64,000 nt of DNA, from NCBI GenBank assembly GCA_040219575.1, contig JAVJSD010000065.1:31790-95789 (forward strand), in the 5' to 3' direction. A program made the translations under genes and the position numbers. The stretch's first letter is position 1, and the number at the start of each line of letters is the position of its first letter. The stretch is from JAVJSD01 sp040219575. GTDB taxonomy: Bacteria > Planctomycetota > Planctomycetia > Pirellulales > Pirellulaceae. The notes under the pieces are model-generated. The model searched no databases and was not told where the DNA came from. It saw only the letters and a program-made list of their open reading frames with translations. Shown here in pieces: positions 1 through 9,814 of the stretch.

Positions 1-88
1 GAAACGCCGGGCCTGCTGCGCATCTCCGCCGGCAACTACGGCGGCCGACTGGGCAAGAGCTTCATTTACCTGCACGCCGACAAAAACG

Positions 89-114
<26 letters not shown>
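1..114 (+). CDS. ftr: Formylmethanofuran--tetrahydromethanopterin formyltransferase, C-terminal end (partial)
   Basis: The window opens inside a plus-strand reading frame of 37 codons ending in TGA at 112-114. The peptide contains ISAGNYGGRLGKSFIYLH, which resembles the conserved end of Ftr/FhcD, the enzyme that transfers a formyl group between formylmethanofuran and tetrahydromethanopterin in the H4MPT-linked C1 pathway. Planctomycetes are known to carry these genes. Only the tail is visible, so the call rests on this short motif. The last 26 bases overlap, tail to tail, the end of the sigma-54 activator on the other strand. The final residues (after LHADKN) look like a non-conserved extension. 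Confidence 0.6.
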
Positions 115-1204
<1,090 letters not shown>

Positions 1205-1322
1205 GTCCGGCGGAGTGGTGGAGAGGGTTCGATAATCCCTTATCGAGATCGGTGTGGTGGGGCGATTGTCACGCGCGGCGCAGCGCTATCGGCGCCCGGC
1301 CGCGTGGAACGCATATCGTTGG

Positions 1323-3626
1323 TTAGGGTTGCAGTTCGGCTTTGGTTTTGGCGGCGCGGGCTTCGATCGTGTCGAGGATCGAACCCAGCACCTGCTGTGT
1401 CTCCGAATCGAGATCTTCGCTTTGGTTGTAGCGATCGTATTGCGCGAGCACCTGGTCCGTCGTCAGCAGCGTACCGCGAAGCGAGACCGCCTCGGCGAAG
1501 GCCTTGGCCGCCGCCTGCCGCGAGGCCAGCGACGTCGCATTCTGGCTGGCGCGATCGACCAACTCACGCTGCGCTTGGGGCGTGCCCAGCAGGCCCAACA
1601 ACCGGGCCGCTTGCGCGTCGATGCCGGGCGTGTACAAGGCGCGGCGGTAGTGCTGCTGGTGCCGGGTAAGATCGTAGAAGTCGTAAAGCTGCGGATGTTC
1701 GGCGAAGTGAATCAAGTGTTGAAGCGCGACCGAAGCCTGCGCCAACCGTTCGTCGACGCCGATCGTTTGGCGTCCCGCCGAGTCGAGCAACAACCCCGTC
1801 CAGAGCGCGGCGTCCGGCGTGTCGGAGGGTTGCGGAAAGGCGATCGCCAGTTGGTCGTTCTCCAGTTGGGCTCGCCAGCGGTCGAGATTCTCGCTGCGGG
1901 CGATCAGGCCGATGGGCGTTCGCGCCGTGCGGGGATCCTTACGCAGCATTTGATACAGCTCGTTGGCGTCGCGGTAGTCGACCGTGTCGCTGATCCAGAT
2001 CATGGCGAAATCCGGATCGGCCAGGGCCGCCTTGATGGCGTGCTTTCCCGTATACGCGGCCTGCCCTTCGTAACCGAGTTCGCTGAGGATGCCGACCAGC
2101 GTCTGCGCCACGTCGGGGCGGGGATCGACGACCAGCGCCTTGGGCGCGCCCAGGGTGCCGGCGGCGAAGGAGAGGTTCTCGGCGACGCGGCTGGCGTTGG
2201 GGAAGTCGGCGTGCGGATCGATCTTGGCGATGGCGTCGGCGGCCGTGAATTGCAGGCGACGATCGGCGTGGCGCAAGGCGTTGGTCAAGGGGCGCGAAAA
2301 ACGGTCCGCCGACTCCAGCAGGTCGACCGTGCCCACCTCGCCGAGGACTTCCGCCGCGCCGACGGCGGCGCCGATCAATCCCTCTTTCATGGCGTAAGCC
2401 AGCACGCTCTCCAGGTCCGACGGCTCGGCGGCCACGGCGATCGAATGCGCCGTTCCCGCGCCGTGCGGCAGCGGACGGTTGAAGCCGTGAAACATCTTGT
2501 CGACCTGCAGGGCCGAAGCCAGCAGCAGACGGCGGTAGCGCGCGTTTTCCGGAACCAGCGTGCTCAGCGCGCGGGCCGTTCGTGTCGCCGCCACGAACGG
2601 CGCATCGGCCGAGCGGAAACGGACCGGCACGACCGTCTGCCGATCGGCGTCCCACCGCCACAGCGTCACGGCGTCTTCGTGATCGACGTGCGCCGGCTGC
2701 ATGCCGTTGAAGTATTCGCGCGTGCGGTTCTCCAGGTAGTACTCCGCGTCGCTCGGCGACGGCACCGTCCCCAGGATCCGCCGCAAGGCGAACTCGGCGT
2801 TCTGCTTCACCTCGGGCGTGCTGCTCGGCGAAAGATACGGCTCAATCAAGTAATCGACCGCCTCGCGGGAGCGCATCAGCCCCAGAATGCGAATCACCTG
2901 CGCCCGCAGTCCTTCGTCGGGAGCGTCGAGCGCGCCGATCAACGGCTGAATGTCGGCCAGCCCCAACTTCAAGAATGCTCCGCGGATGTACGGATGCTCG
3001 GCGGCCCGTTTCTCGTCGGCCAAGGCCTGCAACATCGGGGGCAGCGCGTCGTAGCGCGCCGCCTGCAATTCCTTGAGGGCGAGCGTCCGCGCGCCGAGCG
3101 ACGTATTGCTGAGCTCGCGCACCAGCTTCTCCATCCGCGGCACATCTTCCGACGCCTTCTCCTGAGCGCCGAACACCGCCTCGCCGATTTGGGCGCCCTC
3201 GGGCTGAAGCTCCGGCGTGTTCATCATTTCCACGAACAGGGCCGAGCCGAATTGGCGCTCCAGGTCCAACCAGGCGTCTCGATCGAGCCCCAACGTGATC
3301 AGCTTCTGCAAGAACCGCTGGGCCACGTCCGGCCGACCGTAGGTCAGCATCAGCTTCGTGGCCTTCATCAGCTTTTCGGGCGTGTCGGGATTCGAGTTGA
3401 CGATCGTGCGGACGACGATGTCGTCTTCGGCCGAGAGGCCGCCGGCCGGGGCGGCGCTGGGCGCCGCGCCAGGCGCGGGAGTCGCCGGTGCGGGCCCCAG
3501 TCCGAAAGGATCTTGAGCCCATGCGGCGCGAGGCAACAGCGCGGCTGCGAGCTGGGTACCGGCGAACACCGCGCCGACGAGCAGAGCGGCGGTGGCGAAA
3601 TTCGGCAGGTTGGTCGGTCGCTTCAT
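1323..3626 (-). CDS. Exported HEAT-repeat protein with receiver-like domain
   Basis: The 767-residue product starts with a signal peptide (hydrophobic ATAALLVGAVFAGTQLAAALL, then AWAQ as a likely cleavage site) followed by a Pro/Ala linker, so it should act outside the cytoplasm. Residues of roughly 170-300 have the helical, Leu-rich pattern of HEAT/armadillo repeats. From about 498 to 605 the sequence resembles a response-regulator receiver fold: ALVVDPRPDVAQTL, then FAMIWISDTVDY at the usual phospho-acceptor position, and RTARTPIGLIARSE. The acidic pocket is degenerate, so phosphotransfer is doubtful. It begins 24 bp after argH on the same strand and is probably co-transcribed. No specific function can be assigned. 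Confidence 0.85.
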   Translation of the reverse strand: MKRPTNLPNFATAALLVGAVFAGTQLAAALLPRAAWAQDPFGLGPAPATPAPGAAPSAAPAGGLSAEDDIVVRTIVNSNPDTPEKLMKATKLMLTYGRPDVAQRFLQKLITLGLDRDAWLDLERQFGSALFVEMMNTPELQPEGAQIGEAVFGAQEKASEDVPRMEKLVRELSNTSLGARTLALKELQAARYDALPPMLQALADEKRAAEHPYIRGAFLKLGLADIQPLIGALDAPDEGLRAQVIRILGLMRSREAVDYLIEPYLSPSSTPEVKQNAEFALRRILGTVPSPSDAEYYLENRTREYFNGMQPAHVDHEDAVTLWRWDADRQTVVPVRFRSADAPFVAATRTARALSTLVPENARYRRLLLASALQVDKMFHGFNRPLPHGAGTAHSIAVAAEPSDLESVLAYAMKEGLIGAAVGAAEVLGEVGTVDLLESADRFSRPLTNALRHADRRLQFTAADAIAKIDPHADFPNASRVAENLSFAAGTLGAPKALVVDPRPDVAQTLVGILSELGYEGQAAYTGKHAIKAALADPDFAMIWISDTVDYRDANELYQMLRKDPRTARTPIGLIARSENLDRWRAQLENDQLAIAFPQPSDTPDAALWTGLLLDSAGRQTIGVDERLAQASVALQHLIHFAEHPQLYDFYDLTRHQQHYRRALYTPGIDAQAARLLGLLGTPQAQRELVDRASQNATSLASRQAAAKAFAEAVSLRGTLLTTDQVLAQYDRYNQSEDLDSETQQVLGSILDTIEARAAKTKAELQP

Positions 3627-3650
3627 GATGCGTTATCCCGGAGACGGCGC

Positions 3651-5033
<1,383 letters not shown>

Positions 5034-5545
5034 CGTGCAACTCGACCGGGAAAGAAACGTGGCGGGGAAGCTACTCGTCTCATAGTAGGCAGGGGGTCGA
5101 AGACTGTCAACGAACCCCTTTTTCAAGCTGCCCACAATGTGAGCAGCGACCAGGGACCCCGCCCGTCTCACGACGGCACGAATCGCCGTAAGACGATAAT
5201 ATTTAAGCAACTGTTGTTCTATCGAAGCCACGGATCCACCCCGAAAAGCCATGCTTAAGTTTCAGGCACACCCGGCCCCATCTGCCCAGCAGCGGATTGG
5301 AACGGCGGGCTGATTCCGTTTCCAACGGGCGACACACTCCGCCGACGCTGCGACGGTTTCTCCCGCGAAACGGTCCACGTCGCACGACTGGCTTGCCGCG
5401 ATAACCTTCTAAATGGATGCGACTTCCGTCGTCCTCGGCGCGTTCGCTCCCAGGCGCCTTTGACCCATCGCCGGCGATGCGTCGCCCGATCGCTCCGCGC
5501 CACTTCACCGCGCCGCCGACCTTCGGAATTCCGAAATCCCGCCGC
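5034..5545. other. Upstream region of argH, no recognisable gene
   Basis: The stretch upstream of argH carries only open frames with low-complexity Arg/Pro composition typical of antisense or non-coding GC-rich DNA. I see no RNA gene and no convincing promoter. The argH frame remains open to 5252, so an N-terminally extended ArgH cannot be fully excluded. Confidence 0.4.
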
Positions 5546-5655
5546 CCCAATTCACCACCACCCCCGGGGACGTCACATCGTCAATGGTGAATTAGGCCCG
5601 ACTTCACCACGGCTGGTGCATCACGGCTCCCCCCAGTTCACCGGGCGTAGTGGTC
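5546..5655. repeat. Palindromic CCCAATTCACC/GGTGAATT repeat, relic copy
   Basis: CCCAATTCACC at 5546-5556 faces GGTGAATTAGG at 5586-5596, and the segment from GGTGAATT to about 5618 matches, with few differences, 63762-63795 near the right edge. Spacing between the two inverted words is also conserved (40 versus 39 nt). The two loci therefore share a colinear segment of roughly 75-110 bp. Here it lies in non-coding DNA; in the other locus it is within a coding frame. Confidence 0.5.
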
Positions 5656-5736
5656 TCGCCTGTATGCCTCCGCAATCTGCGACGACGTGCGGCATTCCTC
5701 ATCTTATCCCAGGCCCTGCGCAACCCACGCGCCGCT

Positions 5737-5766
5737 GGCGCGCTTTTGGCGCGCTTTTGGCGCGCC
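5737..5766. repeat. Short tandem repeat of GGCGCGCTTTT
   Basis: Two copies of the 11-mer GGCGCGCTTTT are followed by GGCGCGCC. The rest of 5656-5950 shows no gene or other structure that I can support. Confidence 0.6.
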
Positions 5767-5953
5767 TGCCGAGATGAGAACGCCGACTTTCTCCCTCGAC
5801 AGAAGTGGCTGGCCTCATGCTGCTCGCTCGGCATCGACACCACGACGGCCCAAATCAAAGACCCCAACGGCCGCCGCAGTACCTGCTCGACATGCGCGAG
5901 CCGATCGCCGAGTTGGTCTGAGTCCACTTCGCGACCGACAATCAAATTCCATG

Positions 5954-5983
5954 CAAACGCCGCACCTTACTGTGCGGCGTTTG
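5954..5983. terminator. Perfect 12-bp hairpin upstream of intI
   Basis: CAAACGCCGCAC at 5954-5965 pairs exactly with GTGCGGCGTTTG at 5972-5983 around a 6-nt loop. A short T-containing stretch (TCTT) follows on the plus strand. It may insulate the integron from upstream transcription, acting in either direction; a regulatory role is equally possible. Confidence 0.5.
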
Positions 5984-6067
5984 TCTTGCGCCGCCGCCGC
6001 AAAATTTGATTGACCGCCGCCCCACCAGGTGCTCGAATGACAGGCACTCTTTCGCAGGGGCGAATTC

Positions 6068-7090
6068 ATGTCGAACTCCACAAACCGATCGCGGCCGCCG
6101 CTCCGATTGCTCCCAGACCGCCCCTCGCCGCGCCTCTACGACGCGATCGTCGAGGCCTTCCGGGTTCGTCACTACAGTCGCCGCACCGAGCAGGCCTATG
6201 TCCACTGGATTCGCCGCTACCTCGAATTCCATCAACATCGCCATCCCCGCGAACTCGCGGAAGGCGACGTCAATCGCTTTCTGACGCACCTGGCCGTCCA
6301 GGAGCACGTGGCCGCGTCGACGCAGAACCAGGCGTTGTCGGCGCTGTTGTTTCTTTACCAATACGTGCTCGAGCAACCGCTCGACCGTATCGAAGGCGTC
6401 GTCCGGGCGCGGCGCACCCGTCGCGTGCCGGTGGTGCTTAACCCGGAGGAAGTCTCGCAGCTCATGGGACAGTTGTCCGGCACGCCCCGGCTGATCGCCA
6501 TGCTGTTGTACGGCGGCGGACTGCGGCAGTTGGAAGCCCTTCGCTTGCGCGTCAAGGACCTCGATTTCGAGCGGCACGTGGTGACCGTCCGCCAGGGAAA
6601 AGGCGACAAGGACCGCCGTGCTCCGCTGCCGGAGGCGCTTGTCACGCCGCTCAAGGAACACCTGGTGCGGGTCAGGCAGACGCACGGCCACGATCTCGAC
6701 CGCGGGTTGGGCGAGGTCGAACTGCCACACGCCTTCAAGAGGAAAAGTCCACACGCCGCCCGCAGTTGGCTCTGGCAGTACGTTTTTCCAGGCGTCAATA
6801 TCTCGACCGATCCCCGCAGCGGCGTCCGCCGCCGACACCACTACCACGAATCGAACATCACTCGGGCATTGTCCGCCGCCGCACGCCGCGCGAACCTGAC
6901 GAAGCGGGTCACTTGCCACGTCCTGCGTCACTCGTTCGCGACGCACCTGCTCGAGTCCGGTTCCGACATTCGCACGGTGCAGGAATTGCTCGGCCACAAG
7001 GACGTCAGCACGACGATGATCTACACGCACGTGCTCAACCGGCCCGGCCTGAACGTCGTGAGTCCGATGGACCAATTGAAGGCCTGCTGA
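6068..7090 (+). CDS. intI: Integron integrase (tyrosine recombinase)
   Basis: The 340-residue protein has an N-terminal SAM-like DNA-binding domain (about 22-105, YSRRTEQAYVHWIRRYL) and a tyrosine recombinase catalytic domain. Catalytic residues visible are Arg in GGGLRQLEALRLR (about 153), Lys in GKGDKDR, the HVLRHSFATHLL box (about 284-295), His in ELLGHKDV and the nucleophile Tyr in TTMIYTHVLNR (about 319). The segment RGLGEVELPHAF through WLWQYVFPG and STDPRSGVRRRHHYHE is the extra region that separates integron integrases from XerC/D. All catalytic positions are intact, so it is likely active. AGGGG lies 8 nt before the ATG. The cassette array is downstream instead of upstream. Confidence 0.95.
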   Translation: MSNSTNRSRPPLRLLPDRPSPRLYDAIVEAFRVRHYSRRTEQAYVHWIRRYLEFHQHRHPRELAEGDVNRFLTHLAVQEHVAASTQNQALSALLFLYQYVLEQPLDRIEGVVRARRTRRVPVVLNPEEVSQLMGQLSGTPRLIAMLLYGGGLRQLEALRLRVKDLDFERHVVTVRQGKGDKDRRAPLPEALVTPLKEHLVRVRQTHGHDLDRGLGEVELPHAFKRKSPHAARSWLWQYVFPGVNISTDPRSGVRRRHHYHESNITRALSAAARRANLTKRVTCHVLRHSFATHLLESGSDIRTVQELLGHKDVSTTMIYTHVLNRPGLNVVSPMDQLKAC

Positions 7091-7293
7091 TGAGCAGAAG
7101 GAGAGAGCATGCTCGGATATAGGTTGCAGCGTCGCCCCAAAATATACCGGCTCCCCCGATGTGGCGGATCGCCGGCAAGTCCAATGCCACGCGCGGCTTG
7201 AGACAAATCGTCCGCGCCAACGATTCCTGCATATCTTGAATCCGCGCCAAATTGCGCCGAAAATCGTCTGACGGATAATCAACCTAAACCCCG
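7091..7293 (+). other. Candidate attI region
   Basis: This 203-bp gap between the intI stop and the first cassette should contain the attI site. The cassette boundary is read as G^TT at 7293/7294, because GTTCTGCC (7293-7300) is the exact complement of GGCAGAAC (7952-7959), the left end of the attC of the same cassette. The AATCAACCTAAACCCC just before it may hold the second integrase-binding box, but I cannot define attI motifs further by eye. Confidence 0.55.
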
Positions 7294-7314
7294 TTCTGCC
7301 TTAAAGTTCGCGTC

Positions 7315-7950
7315 ATGACTGATCGCGTGAAATGCAGCGGATGCGACAATATGATCCTTCCGCAAACCGCCGCAAGCAACGACGGATTCTGCGGCCAATG
7401 CGTCAAGGTCCCGCCGGAACAGCGCGCCGCGAAACGTGAATACGAACGACAACTCGCTTCCGGGAATGTTTTCGTCCCGAGTGACCGCGAACGATCAACT
7501 GCTTCAATCCCAGACGAGCTCACCGCCGGGCAGTGGGAACCGCAGCCCGAGTATTACGCCGAAAAGGAACTTGATTCTGCGATGGCGGCCATTGCCGCCG
7601 CCAAACCGCAGTCGAACGGAAACGTGTTCCTCGTTACGGAAATGGGGGGACAACTCAACGTTGGCTTCACTGAACGCTATGGGGTTTGCGAATACCAGAA
7701 CCACGAAGCCGGAGAGTTTCGCTACGCATACTCTAAATCAAACCTCCAAGAGCAAGTGCCCGAAGAGCTTCACGTCGTACAGGCGTGCCCATGCTGTGGC
7801 GTCGGCATGCTGTGGTACCCGAGCCGATTCCATATGCCGCGCGACCGAGCGTTTCTGATCCTTGAAAATGCGGTCGCCAACCGCAGCACGCCCGGCGTAG
7901 AATGGCTGGAGACCGACGACTACTCGTACACTGGTCGAGGCCGTGGATAA
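7315..7950 (+). CDS. Cassette 1 protein, zinc-ribbon-like, function unknown
   Basis: The 211-residue product is not recognised. It has an N-terminal CSGC...CGQC pattern (Cys 7, 10, 26, 29) consistent with a zinc ribbon, and a second cysteine cluster ACPCCG near 157. There is no signal peptide or membrane segment, so it should be cytoplasmic. The gene starts 21 bp after the predicted attI crossover and ends immediately before an attC-like site, so it fills one cassette of 743 bp (7294-8036). Codon use appears less GC-biased than in flanking genes, as expected for captured DNA. A toxin, defence or metabolic role cannot be told apart from sequence alone. Confidence 0.8.
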   Translation: MTDRVKCSGCDNMILPQTAASNDGFCGQCVKVPPEQRAAKREYERQLASGNVFVPSDRERSTASIPDELTAGQWEPQPEYYAEKELDSAMAAIAAAKPQSNGNVFLVTEMGGQLNVGFTERYGVCEYQNHEAGEFRYAYSKSNLQEQVPEELHVVQACPCCGVGMLWYPSRFHMPRDRAFLILENAVANRSTPGVEWLETDDYSYTGRGRG

Positions 7951-7951
7951 A

Positions 7952-8045
7952 GGCAGAACAATCGCATGCAACGGAGCCGGCGGTCGGGTCGGTTTTGAAA
8001 TCAGCATCAAACGCGCCGGCCCGCTGATGCGTGACGTTATTTGGC
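7952..8045 (+). other. attC site of cassette 1
   Basis: The left end GGCAGAAC (7952-7959) complements GTTCTGCC at the start of the cassette. The arms fold on each other: AAC..CGCAT..CGG.GCCGGCG on the left against GCGCCGGCCCG..ATGCG..GTT on the right, with unpaired bases, as in attC sites. The right core GTT begins at 8036. The apex carries GGTTTTGAAATC, which recurs in the site at 9679-9772. The last bases, TTATTTGGC, belong to the next cassette. Confidence 0.78.
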
Positions 8046-8060
8046 AGATGCAGCTCTCCT

Positions 8061-8510
8061 ATGGACCACGTGATTGAAATCTCGAATTGGCGTCCAAAGC
8101 ACATCGAAGCCATCATCGCGTATCAAGCGTTTGATACGGATTCGCCGCACGGATACGAAAAGGTTGGGGCGATCAATGTTCACTTGGTCGCCGACGGAGA
8201 AAGATTCCAAACAACAACACTTGGCCCGATTCTTCGCGACTCGAATGGTCGACTGTGGGTGCAATTTCCAGACTCACTTCAGACTCCTGATGACCCACAC
8301 CTAGCGTTCCTGGCATCCGATTTCGCACGGCTCGAAAGCATCGCGAAGTTGAACGTGAGTTTGGTACAATCAGCATCCTTTCCTCGCAGCCGACAACATG
8401 AACGCGTGGCTGCGGAAGACGCGTATGAGGATTGGGTTCGCGAAAACGACCCCCTGTGTAAATCAGACGATGGATCGTTCTGGAACCGAATGCACGGCGG
8501 TGACGTGTAG
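8061..8510 (+). CDS. Cassette 2 protein, function unknown
   Basis: The product of 149 residues (MDHVIEISNWRPKHIEAI...) has no domain that I recognise. It is acidic, has no signal peptide and ends with a Trp-containing tail (SFWNRMHGGDV). An upstream GTG at 8031 would extend it by ten residues, but that codon lies within the attC site of the preceding cassette, so the ATG at 8061 is preferred. The stop codon is 1 bp before GCCAAATAAC (8512-8521), which is the exact complement of GTTATTTGGC (8036-8045), showing that gene and flanks form one cassette. Its attC is broken after the left arm. Confidence 0.75.
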   Translation: MDHVIEISNWRPKHIEAIIAYQAFDTDSPHGYEKVGAINVHLVADGERFQTTTLGPILRDSNGRLWVQFPDSLQTPDDPHLAFLASDFARLESIAKLNVSLVQSASFPRSRQHERVAAEDAYEDWVRENDPLCKSDDGSFWNRMHGGDV

Positions 8511-8511
8511 A

Positions 8512-8547
8512 GCCAAATAACAATCGGATGCACGACGAGTCGCCGAG
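8512..8547 (+). other. attC left-half remnant of cassette 2
   Basis: GCCAAATAAC followed by AATCGGATGCACGACGAG has the order of elements seen in the left arms of the other two sites (AACAA..GC..TGCA..GGAGCCG). The expected right arm (GCCGG...GTT) does not follow; a sequence with a GTGTCAG/CTGACA repeat begins within 20 bp. The site is probably no longer recombinogenic. Confidence 0.6.
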
Positions 8548-8560
8548 TTGTGGAGAAGAA

Positions 8561-8590
8561 ACGGTGTCAGGAACCGTTTTCTGACATTCC
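8561..8590. repeat. REP-like palindrome GTGTCAGGAACC...TTCTGACA
   Basis: TGTCAG (8565-8570) and CTGACA (8581-8586) are inverted around AACCGTTTT. Similar words are, to my recollection, associated with IS200-like REP transposases in many bacteria; no transposase gene is present. It marks the point where the attC of cassette 2 is interrupted. Confidence 0.4.
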
Positions 8591-8936
8591 GGCACGGATT
8601 CAGTGGGACGCGATGGCCCGTCTGTGGAAATGAACGGTCATCTCTGGGCTCACCTCAATAGGATCGCGAACACCTCCGCTTCTTCGTCGTGGTGAAAGCC
8701 TGTGATCCGCCCTCGTCAGGCGATGCCTGACCTACAGCACTGTCCCGATTGCGCCGGTCCGCTCGAGCTGGTGCACCGCGAAGAGAAGCCGCCGTGGCGT
8801 GAGTTGCTGCACGGCGACCGCTTCCCACGCTGGCGCCGCCGCCACCGGTCTCTTCGCCCTGTACCCATCAACTTGCAGCCCGCCCCGGCCGCCGAATAGA
8901 ATCCGCAAAGCGTCGCAACTCCGCCGACGCGACAAA
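8591..8936. other. Non-cassette insert, possible gene debris
   Basis: This stretch has no convincing intact gene. A GTG-started frame at 8702-8899 encodes 65 residues with a CPDCAGPLELV segment resembling zinc-finger tails of some transposases, then turns into Arg/Pro-rich sequence typical of a wrong frame. It may be a decayed transposon fragment. GC content rises relative to the cassettes on both sides. Confidence 0.35.
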
Positions 8937-8990
8937 GTTCAACGCCCGATCTATCCGTCTCCTCCTGAGCCGGATAGATCGCAATTCGTT
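8937..8990 (+). other. Short attC-like hairpin before cassette 3
   Basis: GTTCAAC (8937-8943) fits the RYYYAAC inverse core of attC sites, a perfect 10-bp stem follows (GATCTATCCG 8948-8957, CGGATAGATC 8971-8980), and GTT at 8988-8990 is the crossover of cassette 3. This could be a minimal attC of a lost cassette; a transcription terminator is the alternative. Confidence 0.4.
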
Positions 8991-9026
8991 CATCCGGACA
9001 GAGAATGTCCACTTGAAGGAGTTATT

Positions 9027-9650
9027 ATGCAGTCTCGAATTGCGTGTATCACACTGTTGGCGACCAGTTTAATCGTGTGTGGCGTCATGGCAGACGATGA
9101 ACCAGCACGACGCAGTGTTCGTGTAGACCTAAAACCTGAACCGGCTTTCATCCTCAACGCAGGACCAAACGGGGAACCGAAACGGTCTTCCATTGACAAC
9201 GTCGTTGCAGCGGCGCCGCCGGCAATCGCCGAAGCGGTCAGCAAGTGGACGGGGATTTTAGACCGTGGGAAAACGATAACGCTGACGTTCACGCACGTTC
9301 CAGCTAAATCGCTGTTCGCCGTCATTTCTTCCGGCGACTTTGGTTCCAAGACGATTTCGGTCAAGCAGGGAGACAAAGTGCTCGAAAGGTCCGAAACCCA
9401 CGTCCGGTACGAAGCGGCGCTTTCCGCAAGTGACGAGACGACGTTTTCCGTGTTCGGAATCTTCGAGTTTGAAAACCGCGTGACCGAGCGGAAGTGTTAC
9501 GTAATCTGCCAGATCGAAGGCGAGAAGCCTGCATTGAAAGATCCTAAGGATCCGATTACCCACCCGACCGGAACTGCGACATGGATCGGTCCCATTGTCA
9601 ACGCGTCAAGTCCGTTGTTTGCAGAGACTGGCGCTGATGTGAAGAAATGA
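9027..9650 (+). CDS. Cassette 3 protein, exported, function unknown
   Basis: The 207-residue product begins with a clear signal peptide (MQSRIACITLLATSLIVCGVMA, cleavage likely near MADDE) and is probably periplasmic or secreted. The remainder is rich in beta-type segments (KTITLTFTHVPAKSLFAVISSG, FSVFGIFEFENRV) and matches no family I know. The ATG at 9027 is preferred over longer frames because GAAGGAG lies 5 nt upstream and because the cassette itself begins at 8989. The cassette runs 8989-9766 and ends in an attC-like site. Exported cassette products of unknown role are common in chromosomal integrons. Confidence 0.8.
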   Translation: MQSRIACITLLATSLIVCGVMADDEPARRSVRVDLKPEPAFILNAGPNGEPKRSSIDNVVAAAPPAIAEAVSKWTGILDRGKTITLTFTHVPAKSLFAVISSGDFGSKTISVKQGDKVLERSETHVRYEAALSASDETTFSVFGIFEFENRVTERKCYVICQIEGEKPALKDPKDPITHPTGTATWIGPIVNASSPLFAETGADVKK

Positions 9651-9678
9651 TGATGAAACACGTCGTTAGCGCCCAAAA

Positions 9679-9772
9679 CCGGATGAACAAGGCGTTGCAC
9701 GGGAGCCGCCGATCACGCGGGTTTTGAAATCGTGGTTTCTTGGCGCCGGCCCCGTTATCTCGGTCGTTCGCC
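9679..9772 (+). other. attC site of cassette 3
   Basis: The left end CCGGATGAAC (9679-9688) is the exact complement of GTTCATCCGG (8988-8997) at the start of the cassette. Arms GCACGGGAGCCG and GCGCCGGCCCCGTTAT pair imperfectly, the apex includes GGTTTTGAAATC as in the first site, and the right core GTTCGCC is at 9766-9772. Confidence 0.78.
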
Positions 9773-9814
9773 AAGTCGAGCGTTGTGGTTCACACAAATT
9801 ACCGGAGGCAAGCG

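Larger units (their letters stand above)
6068..9772 (+). mobile_element. Chromosomal integron with inverted layout (intI, attI, cassettes)
   Basis: The element comprises an integron integrase gene, an attachment junction about 200 bp after its stop codon, two intact attC-like sites (7952-8045 and 9679-9772) and a half site (8512-8547). Cassette genes read in the same direction as intI, the reverse of the classical layout in which intI diverges from the array. Each cassette is recognisable because the bases after its left crossover G^TT are complementary to the left end of its own attC. The cassette genes look lower in GC than the flanking chromosome. The segment 8550-8988 does not fit the array and appears to be a later insertion or decay. 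Confidence 0.8.

Noticed and set aside
5942..7282. Minus-strand frame opposite intI
   Set aside because: The plus strand encodes a complete integron integrase with all catalytic residues; the opposite frame has no family character.
8031..8060. GTG start giving a longer cassette 2 protein
   Set aside because: It lies inside the attC site of cassette 1; the ATG at 8061 is outside it.
8702..8899. 65-residue frame with a CPDC motif
   Set aside because: Only the first third looks protein-like; it is treated as debris within the insert, not as a gene.
9766..9772. Core site GTTCGCC taken as proof of a fourth cassette
   Set aside because: No complementary GGCGAAC end was found downstream of the WD40 gene, so only a possibility is reported.
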